Source: Auanema rhodensis (Eukaryota > Nematoda > Chromadorea > Rhabditida > Rhabditidae). Taken from it: DNA of 64,000 nt. Under the pieces are notes generated by a model. It was not told the origin of the DNA. It did no database searches and was given only the letters and a program-made list of their open reading frames with translations. Positions 10,531-23,963 of this stretch are shown here, piece after piece. Location of the stretch: assembly GCA_964057225.1 (NCBI GenBank), contig OZ059896.1, forward strand, positions 17,186,501-17,250,500, read 5' to 3'. The position numbers and the translations under genes are program-made. The first letter of the stretch is position 1; every line of letters begins with the position of its first letter.

Positions 10531-12596
10531 GTGTATATGAATGTGTGTGAATGTGTGATGGACACAATGATTTAACCCAAAGAATATTTATAAAAAAACA
10601 TGTATTTTCAATTATTTTGAAACAAGAATGAATTGACAACGATACAGAAGTAAATAATCAGAAATATGGAAACATTAACTAGAAATAAACTATAGTTTTG
10701 GATATTTGCCAAACGAAACCACGCCCCTCTTCCTTCTTATTCAACCCACCCACACTCTAGTCATTCTCACCCAGCCCGTCGTCCATCCCGTCGAAGTGGG
10801 CCCTATCGCTGTCGTTGTAGTCAGGGAGACAAGCAAATAGAAGACATAAATACATTCGTTCCTCCATGTACATTGGATACTTGATTTATGTGAGTACAGA
10901 GTAAAAATAAATATTAAAATTTCATTTTGAAACATTAAAACTTTGATTTTTGAGTCCAAAAAACAAATATTTTCCTTCTTATCCCTCTTGCTCTCGGTTG
11001 TTCTCTTTGTTATTTTTTGTTCCAGAAAATGTATGGTTAGGTCAGATAGATTGACATTTGATAATTTTGTAGTCAAAGAGAGAGAAAGAAAAATAGAGAG
11101 AGGCATAGAGAGAGAAATAGAGTGATACACATAACCGAAAAACATCCAGAGTTCAATTACTGTTATGTGATTAAGGTGGTTGGTCACTAAATTAACTTCC
11201 TAGTTAAATGTGCCCAACAGAAAAATGATAAAAAACAAGATATATAAGGCAAATAGTCACATAATACATATTTTTACTTAAATTCGTACATAATTGACGA
11301 ATTATAATTCTGGTATGAACAGAAAGAATGTAGAGGGGTAATAGGAATGATGATAATTTCGGGCGCAGTTGTCCAATAAATTCAAAGCAAAATCAAACAG
11401 CATGACGAATGTGAAGTGATTTCAAAGACTGATTTTCGAAACAGTTCTCTTTCTGTTTAGGACAGTCAAAAAAAGCTTTTTTTTCGTTCAAACAAGAGTT
11501 CAAACAGAGTAGGAATACAAAAGAGTAGAACCATGACAGATGCTGCCAAAAATGAAGTAGTGAGAGAAAAAGCGTTGAGACTATTTGCCTCGGAAATTGA
11601 ACTAAAAATAAGTGTGATGTTGATGTTAGTAAGAAAGGCTGAAAGCCTACAGAAGTGAAGTAGGTATTGAGATCAACAAATATCCAAAAAAGAAGCAGAT
11701 AAAAGAAATAAATTGTTTAGAATAGGGAATAAATGAGAAAATGTTGTTACGGCATCGGAAGCACTTTACTGAACATATAAGTAATATGATATGATGAAGG
11801 CTTTTGTATGATCAAATAACAAAAAAGTTTGCTCAGCTTAGAATTATATAAAGCAATAATTAATTTTTCGTTGGGACAGGATTAATAGTTGCATGAGATG
11901 TAGATCTTTGAAAAAAAATTGGTTTTGATCACAAAAACAGAAAGTAAAATAGATATTTGAAAAGAGAGATATAAAATAAAAAAAATATATATATATGCAT
12001 ATTTGGATTATAATATATAAAGGCTTAAAATCATTTAAACTATATAATTAGTATATGTAAGAAGGTTTTTTAGTATAAATGAGAGAGAAGAACGCTTTTC
12101 ATGAATTGAAGCATTGGGTTAAAGGTAGTAATGTAAAGGAAACACTTCAATACTAGATAGTCTCTTATATATTCTCTTCCTTTCATTTGATATTTCGGTT
12201 ACGAAACCGTTTCATTATCAATTTATTCTTGGTGCTCTGCTTAATGGCCTGATCTCATGATAAGATTTAGCACATAGTTTGATATTTCAGAATTTAGAAT
12301 AAATTATGTAGAAAAGAAGAAAGAGTTTTAAAGAAAAATCTATAATTTAAGGAAAAGATCATGACATTTTGATAAGGAATTGTGCAAACTTGTACAGCAT
12401 TCATCTTTCTGTTGTAGTTGAATCACCAAAATGTTAAAATGTGAGTTTCGAAAGAAGAAATCAGCAAAAGTTGCGCGAGGAGCGAACTCAAAACTGGGAA
12501 TATGAAGAAAAACTGCAACGAAAACGTAATAGAACTAAAGAAACAGAGAAACCAAACAATGAAAAATCATTCTACGAAAATGTAGGCTTAGAAGAA

Positions 12597-12646
12597 GTCG
12601 TCGACGTTGTCGTTGTCGACGTCGTTGTCATCATCATCAGCATCAT
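12597..12646. repeat. GTC/CATCAT triplet repeat
   Basis: Imperfect trinucleotide tract (GTCGTCGACGTTGTCGTTG followed by ATCATCATC units). It sits inside a chance open frame at 12441-12662 whose translation is low-complexity poly-Val. Confidence 0.8.
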
Positions 12647-13696
12647 CACATTGCTGGACTAGATCTGAAAATGGCCTAACAACTAGTTATCATCTAAAAT
12701 ACAGCTGCGTCTTGTATGCTTTTGTGCTCTTAACATTTATATATTTTATAAAAAAAAAAGAAAAATTACAGAGCTGAAAACACAAAAAAAATTCCGGAAA
12801 CATTTCAACATGCTTAGCGAGATGATTATGATTTTTGAAATACAATGCGTCGTCCAGAAAAAAAAATTGTAGATTGAACTCAACGAATATTGACGCACCA
12901 CTAAACTTTCCCACTTTTCTCTCTAATTTTCTCTCTCTCTTTCTTTCTCTCTCTTTCACTTTTTTTTATCATTTGATCACTAACTTTGTCTTTATATTCT
13001 ATATTTATTGGCTATTTTTAGGTGTAGGATGACTTATGGTGCATATGACAAAAGAATTTTTCAAACATTTGTTTAGTATTACGTATTAAATCAGTTGCCT
13101 TTTGTGTAATTAGCATAAACTTGCGGTCATTTCACGTCATTGCCCTCGTGGTGTTTTAGCGTAAATCGCTCACATCGAGCATTATTTTATTTTATCCTCA
13201 AATATGTGGTGGGAGAACAAGGTGTGAGCGAAAAGCGAAAGTTTGAAAGGTAGGCGTTAATGCGATAGAAGTTGGAATCACAAACTATTCGCAATGTGTA
13301 TACAACAAACTATATGTATATTATAATATATAGTCAATAGTCTTATTATATTCTCATTATCTGCTTTTAATATACATATATAATATTATTACTTAACTTA
13401 AATTTATATTGAAATAATAACAATAAAGTTTTTTTGTTTTGTTTTTATAGTATATAATAGATAATAAATTATATTATTCATTATATTATAATTAAATTAT
13501 GAATTAATTTAGTTTATTATTTATAGAAAAAAAACAGTTTTTAATTTATTTATTATAGTTAAGTGTAACCTTTATAATTTAAAGCTAATGCTTTGACGCC
13601 TTATATATACACATAGAAAAACAAAATATAAATTACAAGTGAAATAAGAATTTAAGACATATTATATATTATTAATTATAATATTAATATATACAT

Positions 13697-13721
13697 CTAT
13701 ATATATATATATATATATATA
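13697..13721. repeat. (TA)n microsatellite
   Basis: Simple TA dinucleotide run inside a broader AT-rich stretch. Similar short runs occur at about 16391-16420, 18258-18277 and 21310-21336. Confidence 0.8.
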
Positions 13722-14086
13722 ATTAAGAGAAAATAAAGGATACAACAGCAATAATGAGATCAAATATGTATATACTGTATAGCATTAACAAATGGTATAT
13801 AGAATATGCACACGTTTTAGACATAATTTCTCATAATCTTCAATATGAATTATTATTATTATTATTTATTTATTTTAAAATTTGTTTGTTAAACAAAAAA
13901 GTTTGGAAAAAAATTTTTTGTTCAAGATTTGATAGGTATAAAGTACTATAAGATACTCACAGTATCAGTAACTAATCATAATATATCATATTATAGTTAG
14001 TTATTTTGAATTATTTGAATGAAAAACATTGTAAACAAACAAATAAACTAATAAACAAGCAGTGTAAGTGAATTGAATAAACCATT

Positions 14087-14099
14087 GGGGGGGGGGGGG
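14087..14099 (+). repeat. Run of 13 G
   Basis: Uninterrupted 13-nt G homopolymer just downstream (28 nt) of the stop codon of the - strand gene at 14128, so it is C13 in that transcript's 3' UTR. Homopolymers like this are prone to sequencing error and slippage. Confidence 0.9.
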
Positions 14100-14127
14100 A
14101 GCTATATATTGAATATAAGTAAAGATG

Positions 14128-15364
14128 TTAGATGGTACCGACTGCAGGTACTGGAGGTGGAACAGTTGCCGAATAGTTTGCACGATAATGAAGATACGGA
14201 TGAGATCGATCTTCCGGTTGTAGTGAACCTAATACAACAATCACACACAAAAATAAGACAAATGAAAGCCAGATAGCAAGAAGGCACAACTTCTTATGAC
14301 GATATACACAATCAGAGCAAGCTTTGCTCTTCTCATATGTTATAGCTGGAATGCTATATCGATAGATAGATATACGTTCCGAAGATAAATGACGCCATTT
14401 GACTCGCCGCACACGTTTATCACTTTTCATATGATTTTCTAATGTTTTGATTGATATTACAGTAATCTAAAAATAGTTAAAATATAATAAATTATTATTA
14501 TTATTTTTCTTTTAAACAAAATAAAATATTAATTGGCACAAATGAACAAATAAATTATCTTCATCTACTGTTCTTCACTTACCTTATTTGTTTTTGCATC
14601 TTTAATCCACATAAAATACTGATTTTCTGTGGGAGGTGAATTTTCAATGAATTTCTTTATTTGATGTAATGTTTTTTCTCCTAACGCAGATACAAATATA
14701 TCAGCTTGTGTACCAATAGGTTGTTCACAAACCTAAAATAGAAAATATCCGTCAAGACGTCTATTTATTTATATTTGAATTATAAGAATGACGTCATATC
14801 TATTCGATTATAAGTGTTTCTATCAGTTATTCGTGATTTTTGAAATAGAATTATAGAAGACAAACCGTCGATGGACCAGGTGCATCGCCATATATTGAAA
14901 ATATTGATGGTGATGAGTGTTTTCGAGCATCTTCTGCTAATTCTGAAATCATTTGTTATTAATTTTTAAATTTTATCTTAGATAATGACCATTAACACAG
15001 TGATTTCGATCCTCTTGATGTTGATGACCTTCTGTGCTTAATGAAGCATAACCAAATGTTACAAAACTTTTCGTTTCTTGATTTTCCCTGAAAAAAATAA
15101 AAATAAAACTGTCTCAATGAAACTTTCTGGAAATGTGTGAAAATGGGGGAGCTGTTGAAAAAAACAAAAGAAAAATGTAATTAGGCTGTACCAATAATGG
15201 AATACTTACCGAAAACTTTCATACGGTCGAATGGTTACTTTGCGCTCTGATAGCTGTCTAGGCACGCTGAATCGTTTTTCTTTCAAAGTTGAAGCTGGAG
15301 TTACAACCGCAGTTGTGCATGCGGGCTGTTCAACGTCTATTGGTATTGTGGCCGCCGCCGCCAT
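14128..15364 (-). CDS. Orphan single-pass membrane protein
   Basis: I do not recognise the family. Exons: 15210-15371 (coding from the first in-frame ATG at 15364), 14990-15087, 14866-14942, 14583-14732, 14128-14466; phases agree and give 272 residues from MAAAATIPIDVEQ. An N-terminal Ala/Pro/Thr-rich part is followed by a globular-looking stretch (FVTFGYASLSTEGHQHQEDR, then IFVSALGEKTLHQIKKFIE and YFMWIKDAKTNKITVISIKT) that may be a phosphotyrosine-binding/PH-like fold; this is only a guess. A Cys/Lys-rich pre-membrane segment leads to one transmembrane helix (LCLLAIWLSFVLFLCVIVVL, about residues 212-231) and a short tail with an NYS sequon and Pro-rich end. Without a signal peptide the N-terminus is probably cytosolic. 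A further 5' exon may exist at 23845-23963. One donor (gtcatt at 14989) is weak. Confidence 0.78.
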
Positions 15365-18300
15365 ATCCAATCTGTAAATTAGTAGATGAAATTAGTAAAA
15401 TGACAACAAACTGAATGACAAATAACACAACGTAATGAGGAAAAAAGTTTTTATTCTCCATTCAATGATGTATAAATTTTATTTTTTTTTCGAATGATAT
15501 ACATAGATGTAGATATGTATTATGTGTACTGAATATTTGAAGAGGATATTTTGAAGAATATGATGAGATTTTGAGGGTAGGACAACGATAAAGAATATGA
15601 GCTTAGTTATGATTTAAGATTAAGTAGAAGAAGAAGAAGAAGAAGAAAAAATATTTAAGCATACACAATTCTTATTTCTGTTTTGGAACATACAAGTTAT
15701 AATATATATATATTCATATAGTAAATATGCAACCGTTCAGTGTCTGCTATTCAAGTCAGTATAGCACGTTCACTTGCTGCGGTCTACGTGAACCTGTTTT
15801 TCGAGGTGTTATGCTAATGAGATGAGAGGAAAAAAACGTTTTTTTTTGTGAATACAAATCATCTAAATATATAATTTAATTGAAGTTCGAAATTTTGTTG
15901 CAAAAAAAAGAAGAATCTGGAAAAATAATTTGTAAAAACGAAATTTGTGAAGTAGATGAGATAAAGCTCAAGCTCAAAAAAAGAAGAAACAAGGAAAGAA
16001 CTCTCTCTCTCTCTCTATCGAAGGAAGTAAAATAGATATGTGAATGTATACAAAGATAAAATCTATATATTTTTGTTGGAAAATAACAAAGACGAAAGAT
16101 GAACAAGGTCTGTATGTCAGAAAATTTTAATGAAAAACGAGAAAAACATGATATAGTTTCAGTGAAAGAGTACATGATAGTAGTAATGTAGATGACCCAT
16201 GATAATGATGATGATGAAGCATAACATTAGTGTGGAACATCTACTATGAATGTCAAATGAAAAATATTTTATTGTAATAAACATGGGAACAACTGAGACA
16301 AAAAATCTTAAAATTAAAGTTTTTAACATGATTTCGATCCTCATTTTTTAAATCGAAACATTTATTATGTTTTTCTTTCCAAAAAAATTATATAATATAT
16401 ATATATATATATATAATATACGAAAACCATTAACCAGAAGTAAGTTATCAGTCAGTCATGCAGAAAATTGAAGTATTTGACAATCTTATAAACATTGTCA
16501 TACAACTTAAATGATGCTTCTTCATTTTTTAAAATGCTGGATCTGATCTTATATTATATCAAATTGGATAATGTGACTCGAGTATTGAATACAACAATAG
16601 ATCCGAAAAAAATTGATATGTTATGAAGAAGGTAAGTAATTATGAATATAATAAAATATTCTTAACATACTCAGAAATATATATTTGAAGAATATATAAT
16701 AAATATTAAAAAAAGTTTAAAATGAATGAGTTGAGTAGGTTGAAATGCTAACAGTCAACTATAAAATTTTTGAATAAATCAGTTGATTTGCTTTTTCAAA
16801 TATAAGTTTTTCTTGCAGAGATTGGCACAACAAAAATTATTTCATTTAGATATATGGTGATATCTCTTCATGATCATAAATCTTATAAAGATCTAATAAA
16901 GACAAGAAAAAATGAAAAAAAAAGAAAACTAGAATAGATGGGTGAGAATTAATTCATTACAAACGAAAAAAAAACAAAATAAAGGTGGAAAAATAGTCTG
17001 ATTCTCTAATATTATCACATTCTTTCAGTCATTTCAAGCTCATAAACCAAACGCAGAAACAAGATCAGAGTAAAAAAAAAAGAAAGAAAGAAGGGGGTGG
17101 AGGAGAGAAAGGAAACATACAACAAACATAGACACATGCACACACTTGTCCATACATATGTATGTACAAGCTTCGAACATATGAACGTTACTACATCAAG
17201 AAAAAAAAATGTTGATCCGAATGATACTTTTACGTATTTGTGATTATTTTAATAAAAATAGATATAAAATACATAAAAAATTCTATTTAATTAGTTAAAA
17301 CTTTTTTTTTCGCATTGTCTATCGTCATTTCTGACAATGATCAGAATTAGAGAGCAGCAGCTGCTATTCTAAAAATGGCATATAAGAGACAAAATGATTC
17401 AGATAGATAGAGAGGTAAGTAGAAAGAGAGAGAGAGGTAAGTATGGAGAGGGAGAGAGAGAGAGAGAAGTATGACACTTGTTGCTCATTGCACGGCCTGC
17501 TGCTACTTAAAGCTCGATCCGGAAAATGCCATATTAGTACAATGTGCATACAATTTCTAAACTTGATAAACTTTTAAAGACGATAAATGCTACTATTTGC
17601 CTTTTTCTTTTGGTCATTTTTTTTCATTTTAATATCTTTATATATATGCACATATATATGTCTTTATATAATAATAGTATCATATAACTAAGCATAATAC
17701 TATATATACATATGTATATCCGAGCATGAGATTGTCTCATAGTAGGATCAGTTATAGGAACAGTGTTGGATGAAAAGTTTGATCGGATTTGGTTGTGATT
17801 AATATACGATAAAAACTATTTTTTTCTGTCAATGATCGAGAAAAAATTTAAAAATACCGTAATTTACATCCAGATTTATGTGAATTACATTGAACTGAAG
17901 ATATAGAGAAACAACAATACAAGGTTACTTCTTTAGATACAATGAAATAACATTGTTTCGAAAATGACGGAACATTTAAACAGATAATTAGGACAAAAAT
18001 ACATCAATGAGATGGATATATATTGGTAAAAATATTGAATAACACAAAATATCCGATATTTCTTCTGATTTTTAAAACTGAAATTGAACAAAAAAGAAAG
18101 ACAAAACATGAACATTTGATAATTTGTGTTGGAGGATACTTGAAAAGAAGCAAGCGATTTATGTGAAATTTGCTAGTATCTTCAATAAGCAGGGAAGTTG
18201 GAAGACAATATTATTTGATTATTATTTTATTCATTTTTGAAAGTACATAATTAAAAATATATATATATATATATAGACTAGACAAAATAATATTTATATT

Positions 18301-18639
18301 ACTTTTATTTTGTAGCAAAATGAAAGAATAAAAGAAAAAAGAAAAGAAGATAAAAAGTGAATAATCGAAAAGGAGAACAAAAATGCCTGGAGTAATAGAT
18401 AAAGAGGATTTTCGAGCTCTTCTCTCCTCTCGTTATCTAAGAATATAAAATTAGGTTAGGCACTAGTAAAGAAACATGACAGGAAACGTTAGAAAAGGAA
18501 GACAATTTGTGGGAAGCGTTAATTTGTAAAAAATTGTTTATTATCACGATATGTGTGCAGAAAGCTATTCTAAAAATATCAAACAAAATCTGAACAATGA
18601 ATAGTGAAATATAGATGGATTGTAAGAGAAACAAAGAGT

Positions 18640-18712
18640 AAGAGAGAGAGAAATAGAGATAGAGATAGAGAGAGAAAGAGAGAGAGAGAAATAGAGAAAG
18701 AGAGAAAGAGGT
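18640..18712. repeat. (AG)n-rich microsatellite
   Basis: GAGA-type tract with A interruptions (agagagagaaatagagat units), about 70 nt. Confidence 0.85.
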
Positions 18713-19770
18713 TTAAATTTTTTTTTTATATTTTATATAGAAAAAATTTTTTTTCTCAACTTTTAGTGATCAAAATGATGTAATTGTATGCATTATATAT
18801 TGTTGCATAAAATTATTCATTTATAGGTTTACGTTCAATTAGATAAATGTACATGTACGTATAAAATAACAAGGAACTTTTTGCTCTACATTCCACATAT
18901 TATATCTACATACGTACATACATACATATACTTATGAACTTATATATTTTTTCAAGTTAAAGAGCAGCTTTAAGTACTAGAAAATTATTATTTAACTTTC
19001 GTTATTTAGAATGTGAATGTGTTTGGGAGCGTGTTGTGTGCCAGTGTATAGGGTGAATTTGAAAAAAAAATATTAAAGCTATTACATTGACGTGTCATGA
19101 ACGTTTTATATATAAAACGCATAATGTTCCAAGTTTGAGTATATTTAAGCACGTTTTCTTAAGATTTGAAGTGCCAAGAGAGGACGATTAAACATGTGGA
19201 AGAGAACAAACGAAAAATTTTTTTTTTTAATCATTTTTTTGTGTGGAAAGCTGAATAATAACAACTTTTTTCATTAGCTAGCCCAGTTTACTTAATTTCA
19301 TCTAAGCATGTATATGAGTAAGCATCTGGAAATTAGGTTTCAAAGACAAAAAAGAAAGTTTCTTTTCGAGAAAACTTCGTGGTTGCTGCTAGAGGCTTCT
19401 GCTGTTAATAACAAAGAAATAAGAAAATACCAGATAGAAGAACAACCGTTTGTTTGGCTTTTTTCATAAACTAAATGAAATAATTTAATAATTGGATAAT
19501 ATGCTAATTTGTTCACGTATATATCTTAATTAATTGACATTTAATGATATGAAATGTACATTTTAAGGGCATTTAGTGAATATCATGAATCTTAATTATA
19601 ATTATAATTGTCTATATATTATAAATATAATATATAAATTCAAATAATACAATAACATTAAAATAGATCAATTTATGTATATGAAGAGTAATTATAACAT
19701 TGAAATTAATGAATGTTTAAAATCGGTTGAACCTTTGTATATTGTATAATATATATAATTCATAAAACAT

Positions 19771-19771
<1 letters not shown>

Positions 19772-19830
<59 letters not shown>

Positions 19831-19840
19831 AAGGGAGAGA
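19772..19840. repeat. (AG)n microsatellite
   Basis: Pure AG repeat for roughly 50 nt, then a degenerate GA tail. Confidence 0.95.
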
Positions 19841-20752
19841 ATCCAAAAAAATATGTGACAAAGAATCGTGTCTAAAGTCAAGCAGTTTCAAAAATGAAAA
19901 AGGATGAACGACTACTTTCAAATAAATAAGCATTATAAAGAAAAGAGAGAACGGCGCTGAATGAAGGGTGGTAGCACGAAGTAGTGAGAATGAACCCATG
20001 AAGCTGAGCAGCACCTAAGGTTGCTTGGTTTAATCTAAAAAGAGAGCAAAAAAAGGCTACGCTGTTATTATGATTCTAAAATGAATCGAAATAGCAATTA
20101 TCTATGACATTTATAAGGAAATATGCTCTTTTTTCCATTTTCTTTTCAGCTTATATACTTCCTTAGATAAAAGCTTCCAAAAAAGTGGGAAAAGAAACTA
20201 GAATAAGGAAATGTAGAGAAGTTGAAGTATTTAATAATCAAAGTTCAATAGGACACTGGTGGCAACTTTGACTGCATGTTTAATTATAAAAATAATTATG
20301 AAATATTGGGGTAAATCTCTATTAACTATATTACTGGGCATTTTTCCCACTTTCAAGTTCTATCTGAAAACAGAAGTGGAAGTGGAACATGAAGAAATGC
20401 TCAAAATGACACAAGATTGACATGATAAAATGGACGAATCAAAGCGTTGAAGCTTAGCTGACGGCACTACATGAAGCTTAGTTGAATACGGGACGGAGAG
20501 GAAAAGACAATTTTTTGAAATCAAAAGTCAGAAAGCAGTGCTTAGAAAAACGAAATAAGCAAGTAGAAAAGAAAAGAAACAAGCAACCGTGAAGATCACG
20601 AAAACGGGAAGACACTAGCAAAGTCTGACAGCCATAGGGTAAAATCGGATTCGGAAATTGGCACGAGCATAAAGATGTGGTGAGTCGTTCTCTTTCTCGT
20701 TCACTATTCGTTCATCCGTCCTTCGGTCCGTTTTCCTTCAACGTTTTGCTTG

Positions 20753-20757
<5 letters not shown>

Positions 20758-20793
<36 letters not shown>

Positions 20794-20863
20794 CTATCTA
20801 CCTCCTCTCTCTCTATCTATGTATTCATCGATCTTTTACTTCCCTCTCTCTCTCTCTCTCTCT
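20758..20863. repeat. (TC)n microsatellite, two blocks
   Basis: Pure CT blocks at 20758-20790 and 20842-20863 within a 200-nt pyrimidine-rich stretch, the opposite strand bias to the GA tracts nearby. Confidence 0.95.
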
Positions 20864-21818
20864 TCATTTCCTTAACTCATTGATTCTCTCCTCATCTCTT
20901 CATTTCTCGTAACCTTTCTTGATCTCTTCTCTCATCACGATGCTTCGTCGTGTGCATTCTTTAGAACTTTTCCAGCAATTTGCTGTCAGCATACTCGTTG
21001 TCATCATCATCTTCGGTTGTCGATCTATTCTATACTCATTCGCTTGATCATCACCCTCTATCTGAATTACTATCAAAACCGGGGGGTAGTTGTCAGTATA
21101 ACTTCTAATATCTCATTCCATACTAACATATGTTGGCCCTTCTTCAAACGAGCTTCATTCAGAGTGATAGAATTGCAGAAAAATGAGAAATAGTCAGTAA
21201 AACTGAGATAAAGGAAGGAACGAAGACGACATAAAAGCCGACAGATCAAAAAGGAAGAGTATTAGTAAAGTATAGTAAGAAATATAAAAATGGGAGTGAA
21301 TATTGGGTAAAGATATATATATATATATATATATATTTTTCCTCTTCAACATCTGAATTGGTTTTGATTTACAAGATTTCAAATTTGTCATCTAATAACT
21401 ATATGTATTTGTGAAGTATATCAATACATATCATAAATGAGCATTCAAATTACTCGAAAAGCCGACAACAATCTGAGTAAGCCACTAACATACATGCATG
21501 TTCATGTTATTCAACTTCTTATTGTCTGTATATCCAATCGAAAAAACTTGCTTTAAATGTATAAAAACATGAAAATTTCCTTATTTGTGTGGATTTTGAA
21601 TCATCTTATATATATAATCTATAACATGATAAAAATCACTTATATTCACCAATCTTGTTAGAAACTCTACAAACCCTCTCCAAGTTAAATACAAAATGCA
21701 AGAATGCTTCCTACATTTACCAACTTTTACGCAATTTAATATAGGAACATGCATACAACATCCATAATCCAAATTCAAAACGGTTTTAGTATGAAAAGGT
21801 GAAAAAGAAGAAAGACAT

Positions 21819-21820
<2 letters not shown>

Positions 21821-21855
<35 letters not shown>

Positions 21856-21876
21856 CGGTGCTGATGATGATGATGA
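21821..21876. repeat. (GAT)n microsatellite
   Basis: Trinucleotide GAT/ATG repeat with one interruption (GACGGTGCT) near 21854. Confidence 0.95.
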
Positions 21877-23844
21877 GAAGAGAGTTGTTTTTCAAACTTC
21901 TTTTCTTGAAAATATACGTGTAGTATTCAGTTAAAAAGCTATTCATCATCAATATACTCAATCATTCGACCCTCATATTCTAATATACTCATTCAATATC
22001 TGAGCATCATTCACTCATTTTTCTTATAAATTGAATAAGAATTGACTGATAATTGACTGAAAATAATTTCTAATTTGTCACTAATCACTATATCATATAG
22101 TAAATTGATTTATTAAGCTTCCAAATTAAGTTATAGTCAATTTGGTTGTTAACTTTTCGTATTTCATTACTATAAAATGCAAATTTAACCGAACAAATTC
22201 ACAGCTAATTCGAAGAAAATCACTTCAAAAACCTATTAGTGAAGTAATTAATCAAAGCATATGAAGCGTTACAAAGTTAAATAATCATAATTATATCAAT
22301 AAAATATCAAGTACATGTATATATATAGTTATTTGATACCGAAGTAGATACAAAGCTCATGATGATGAAGAGAAGACAACGAAGTAAAAGGATAAAGCTT
22401 CATCGCCATGCAGATGTAACAACACGCATGGATTGATGATTTGAAATTCAACGAAAAAAAAATTTTTTTTTCTTGTTTCCAATTAATCATTTTTACTACA
22501 ATAACATACTTTTATGTTCTTAAAAGTTGGAACATTGTTAACAAGAAAATTTGATTGAATATGAAAGCCATAAATTGTGAGAATAGCCAACAAAGACACG
22601 ATGAATGAAGAATGAAATAGCATTAGCCTGTTTACTATATCTTTTTTTTTTTTCTTAAACAACTTTTTTTTCTCCGACATTCACTTTAAAAGCCATGCTA
22701 ATTTTCTTGAATTTTGTTAGATGAGATGTTGAAAATGATAAAAGCTATTAGACTCTTGAGAAAAAAAAAATAAAAAATAAAAGAAAACTTTTCAATTGTT
22801 TTATTAAAAACTAAAATACGTTTTACATAACATGCGAAATAACGTTTTGTTGGTGCATTCATCCTCCCTCCTTCCTTCTCTCTCTCTCTTTCTCTTCTTC
22901 CCTCTTTCTCCTTCTACCATTGTTTTTCTCTATTTTCATCCTTTACCCTTTTCCTCCATTCTCTCTCTTTCTCTTATTTCTTTAATCTCATCTTTCTCTG
23001 TATTTTGTCTGAGTCTCTTCATTTTTATCCTTTTTCCGAATAGCTAAAGTACTAGTTTAACTCAAAGGCAATTTTCAAGAGCAGCAGGCAATCCAATGAG
23101 TTAATATGATTTAAGTCGTCTTTTCTCTCACTTTCAGCTTTTCCCTCACTTTCTCATCGTCCTCTCCATCTCTTTCATGCACGTAAGCCTTAGAGTTGTG
23201 ACTCTCTTCTCACACTTTTCACATATTTCTGTCTCATCATGATAATTCAACAACATCTTAAACATATAGGAAAAGGAGAAAAAATTTTTTAACAAAGTTC
23301 CAAACTTTGTAAAATCGTTTCAAACAGAATGCTAAAACCAGTAGTAATTTCAAAAATTTTTGCAAAGGGGGAGGGAGGGGGTAAATGAGAAAAAACAACA
23401 ACAAGTTCATGTAAATATATTTTAATAAATATCTTATTTATAGTTTTATATGATATATGAAACAAACAGTTTCCTGTTTTTGTTTCATTTAACTAGAATA
23501 AGCTATCTAGGAAAAAATAGATAAATTAAGTATATAAATAGTAATTATAATCAAACTGTATATGTATATTCAAAACATGAATCAATATTTTTGCTTATTT
23601 TAAGTAACAAAACTCTTATAGTTACCAAAACTTAACTATGTATGAATATGAAGCAAAAGAGAGAGAGAGAAAACGAAAGAGTGAGCGAGAGAGAGAAAGT
23701 GAGAAAGAGAGAAAAGAATAAGTTAAAAGAAGAAATAGAAATAGAAGAAGAAAAAGAGGAATATTTTAAAGACGAAGAGTTCATTGCATCAAATTTAGTT
23801 TCTCATCTACGATCAAAAAATAAAAAGTCAAAGTCTTAACTAAC

Positions 23845-23963
23845 CTGAACGTATTGTTTATGGGCACTACAGTTTGAGGAGTACCTGGCGAAAATGGCTC
23901 AGTTTTTGCTGGAAGTTTATTGTCCAAACATCCAGATAAAACAGTTGATGGAGAAGAATCAAA
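23845..23963 (-). other. Candidate 5' exon of the orphan membrane-protein gene
   Basis: On the - strand, atgtatgtcag|TTTGAT at the start and ACGTTCAG|gttagt at the end bound a 119-nt open exon encoding a Ser/Pro-rich stretch (FDSSPSTVLSGCLDN and on to VVPINNTF). Its end phase (2) joins exactly to the exon at 15371, giving R-L-D-M before MAAAAT. The frame stays open upstream to about 24046 but contains no ATG, so it is either part of a longer protein whose first exon I did not find or 5' UTR that happens to be open. The acceptor-like tttgcag at about 24085 could be a trans-splice site. Confidence 0.4.

Larger units (their letters stand above)
9745..14127. other. Large gene-poor spacer
   Basis: About 4.4 kb between the NAD kinase 5' end and the 3' end of the next - strand gene. 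It is AT-rich and purine-biased, with many short open frames that lack family motifs. A G-rich block (10400-10530) and a C-rich block (about 10718-10830) stand out and could belong to the NAD kinase promoter. A GC-richer patch at about 10190-10290 is open on both strands and unexplained; it could be a 5' UTR exon. TA-rich DNA fills 13300-13730. I find no supportable gene. Confidence 0.5.
15372..23844 (-). other. Possible 8.5-kb intron, repeat-rich
   Basis: If the exon at 23845-23963 belongs to the gene at 14128-15364, this is one intron of about 8.5 kb, far longer than others in the window. It is AT-rich with GA/CT microsatellites on both strands, (AAG)n near 15630, an 18-bp perfect palindrome at 19102-19119 and poly-pyrimidine DNA at 20700-20960 and 22860-23040. 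Open frames here are low-complexity (Ser/Leu or Arg/Glu repeats) and none is supported as a gene. Confidence 0.5.

Noticed and set aside
10335-10639. Two - strand frames rich in His, Thr and Pro
   Set aside because: They are the translation of the G-rich repeat block read on the other strand; no conserved sequence or splice signals.
12441-12662. 73-codon + frame with Arg/Glu-rich start
   Set aside because: Second half is translation of the GTC/ATC microsatellite; no start context, neighbours or family features.
15000-15090. FVTFGYASL and EDR in the orphan protein, suggesting a PP2C phosphatase start
   Set aside because: The PP2C metal-binding DG motif and later motifs are absent in the following exons.
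19102-19141. 18-bp palindrome followed by CCAAGTTTGAG, like the 3' end of nematode SL1
   Set aside because: Only the last 11 nt match SL1, no GT donor follows, and there is no Sm site or SL RNA stem arrangement; a chance match.
23642-23839. 65-codon + frame, Lys/Glu/Arg-rich
   Set aside because: Product of GA-rich low-complexity DNA opposite the intron of a - strand gene.
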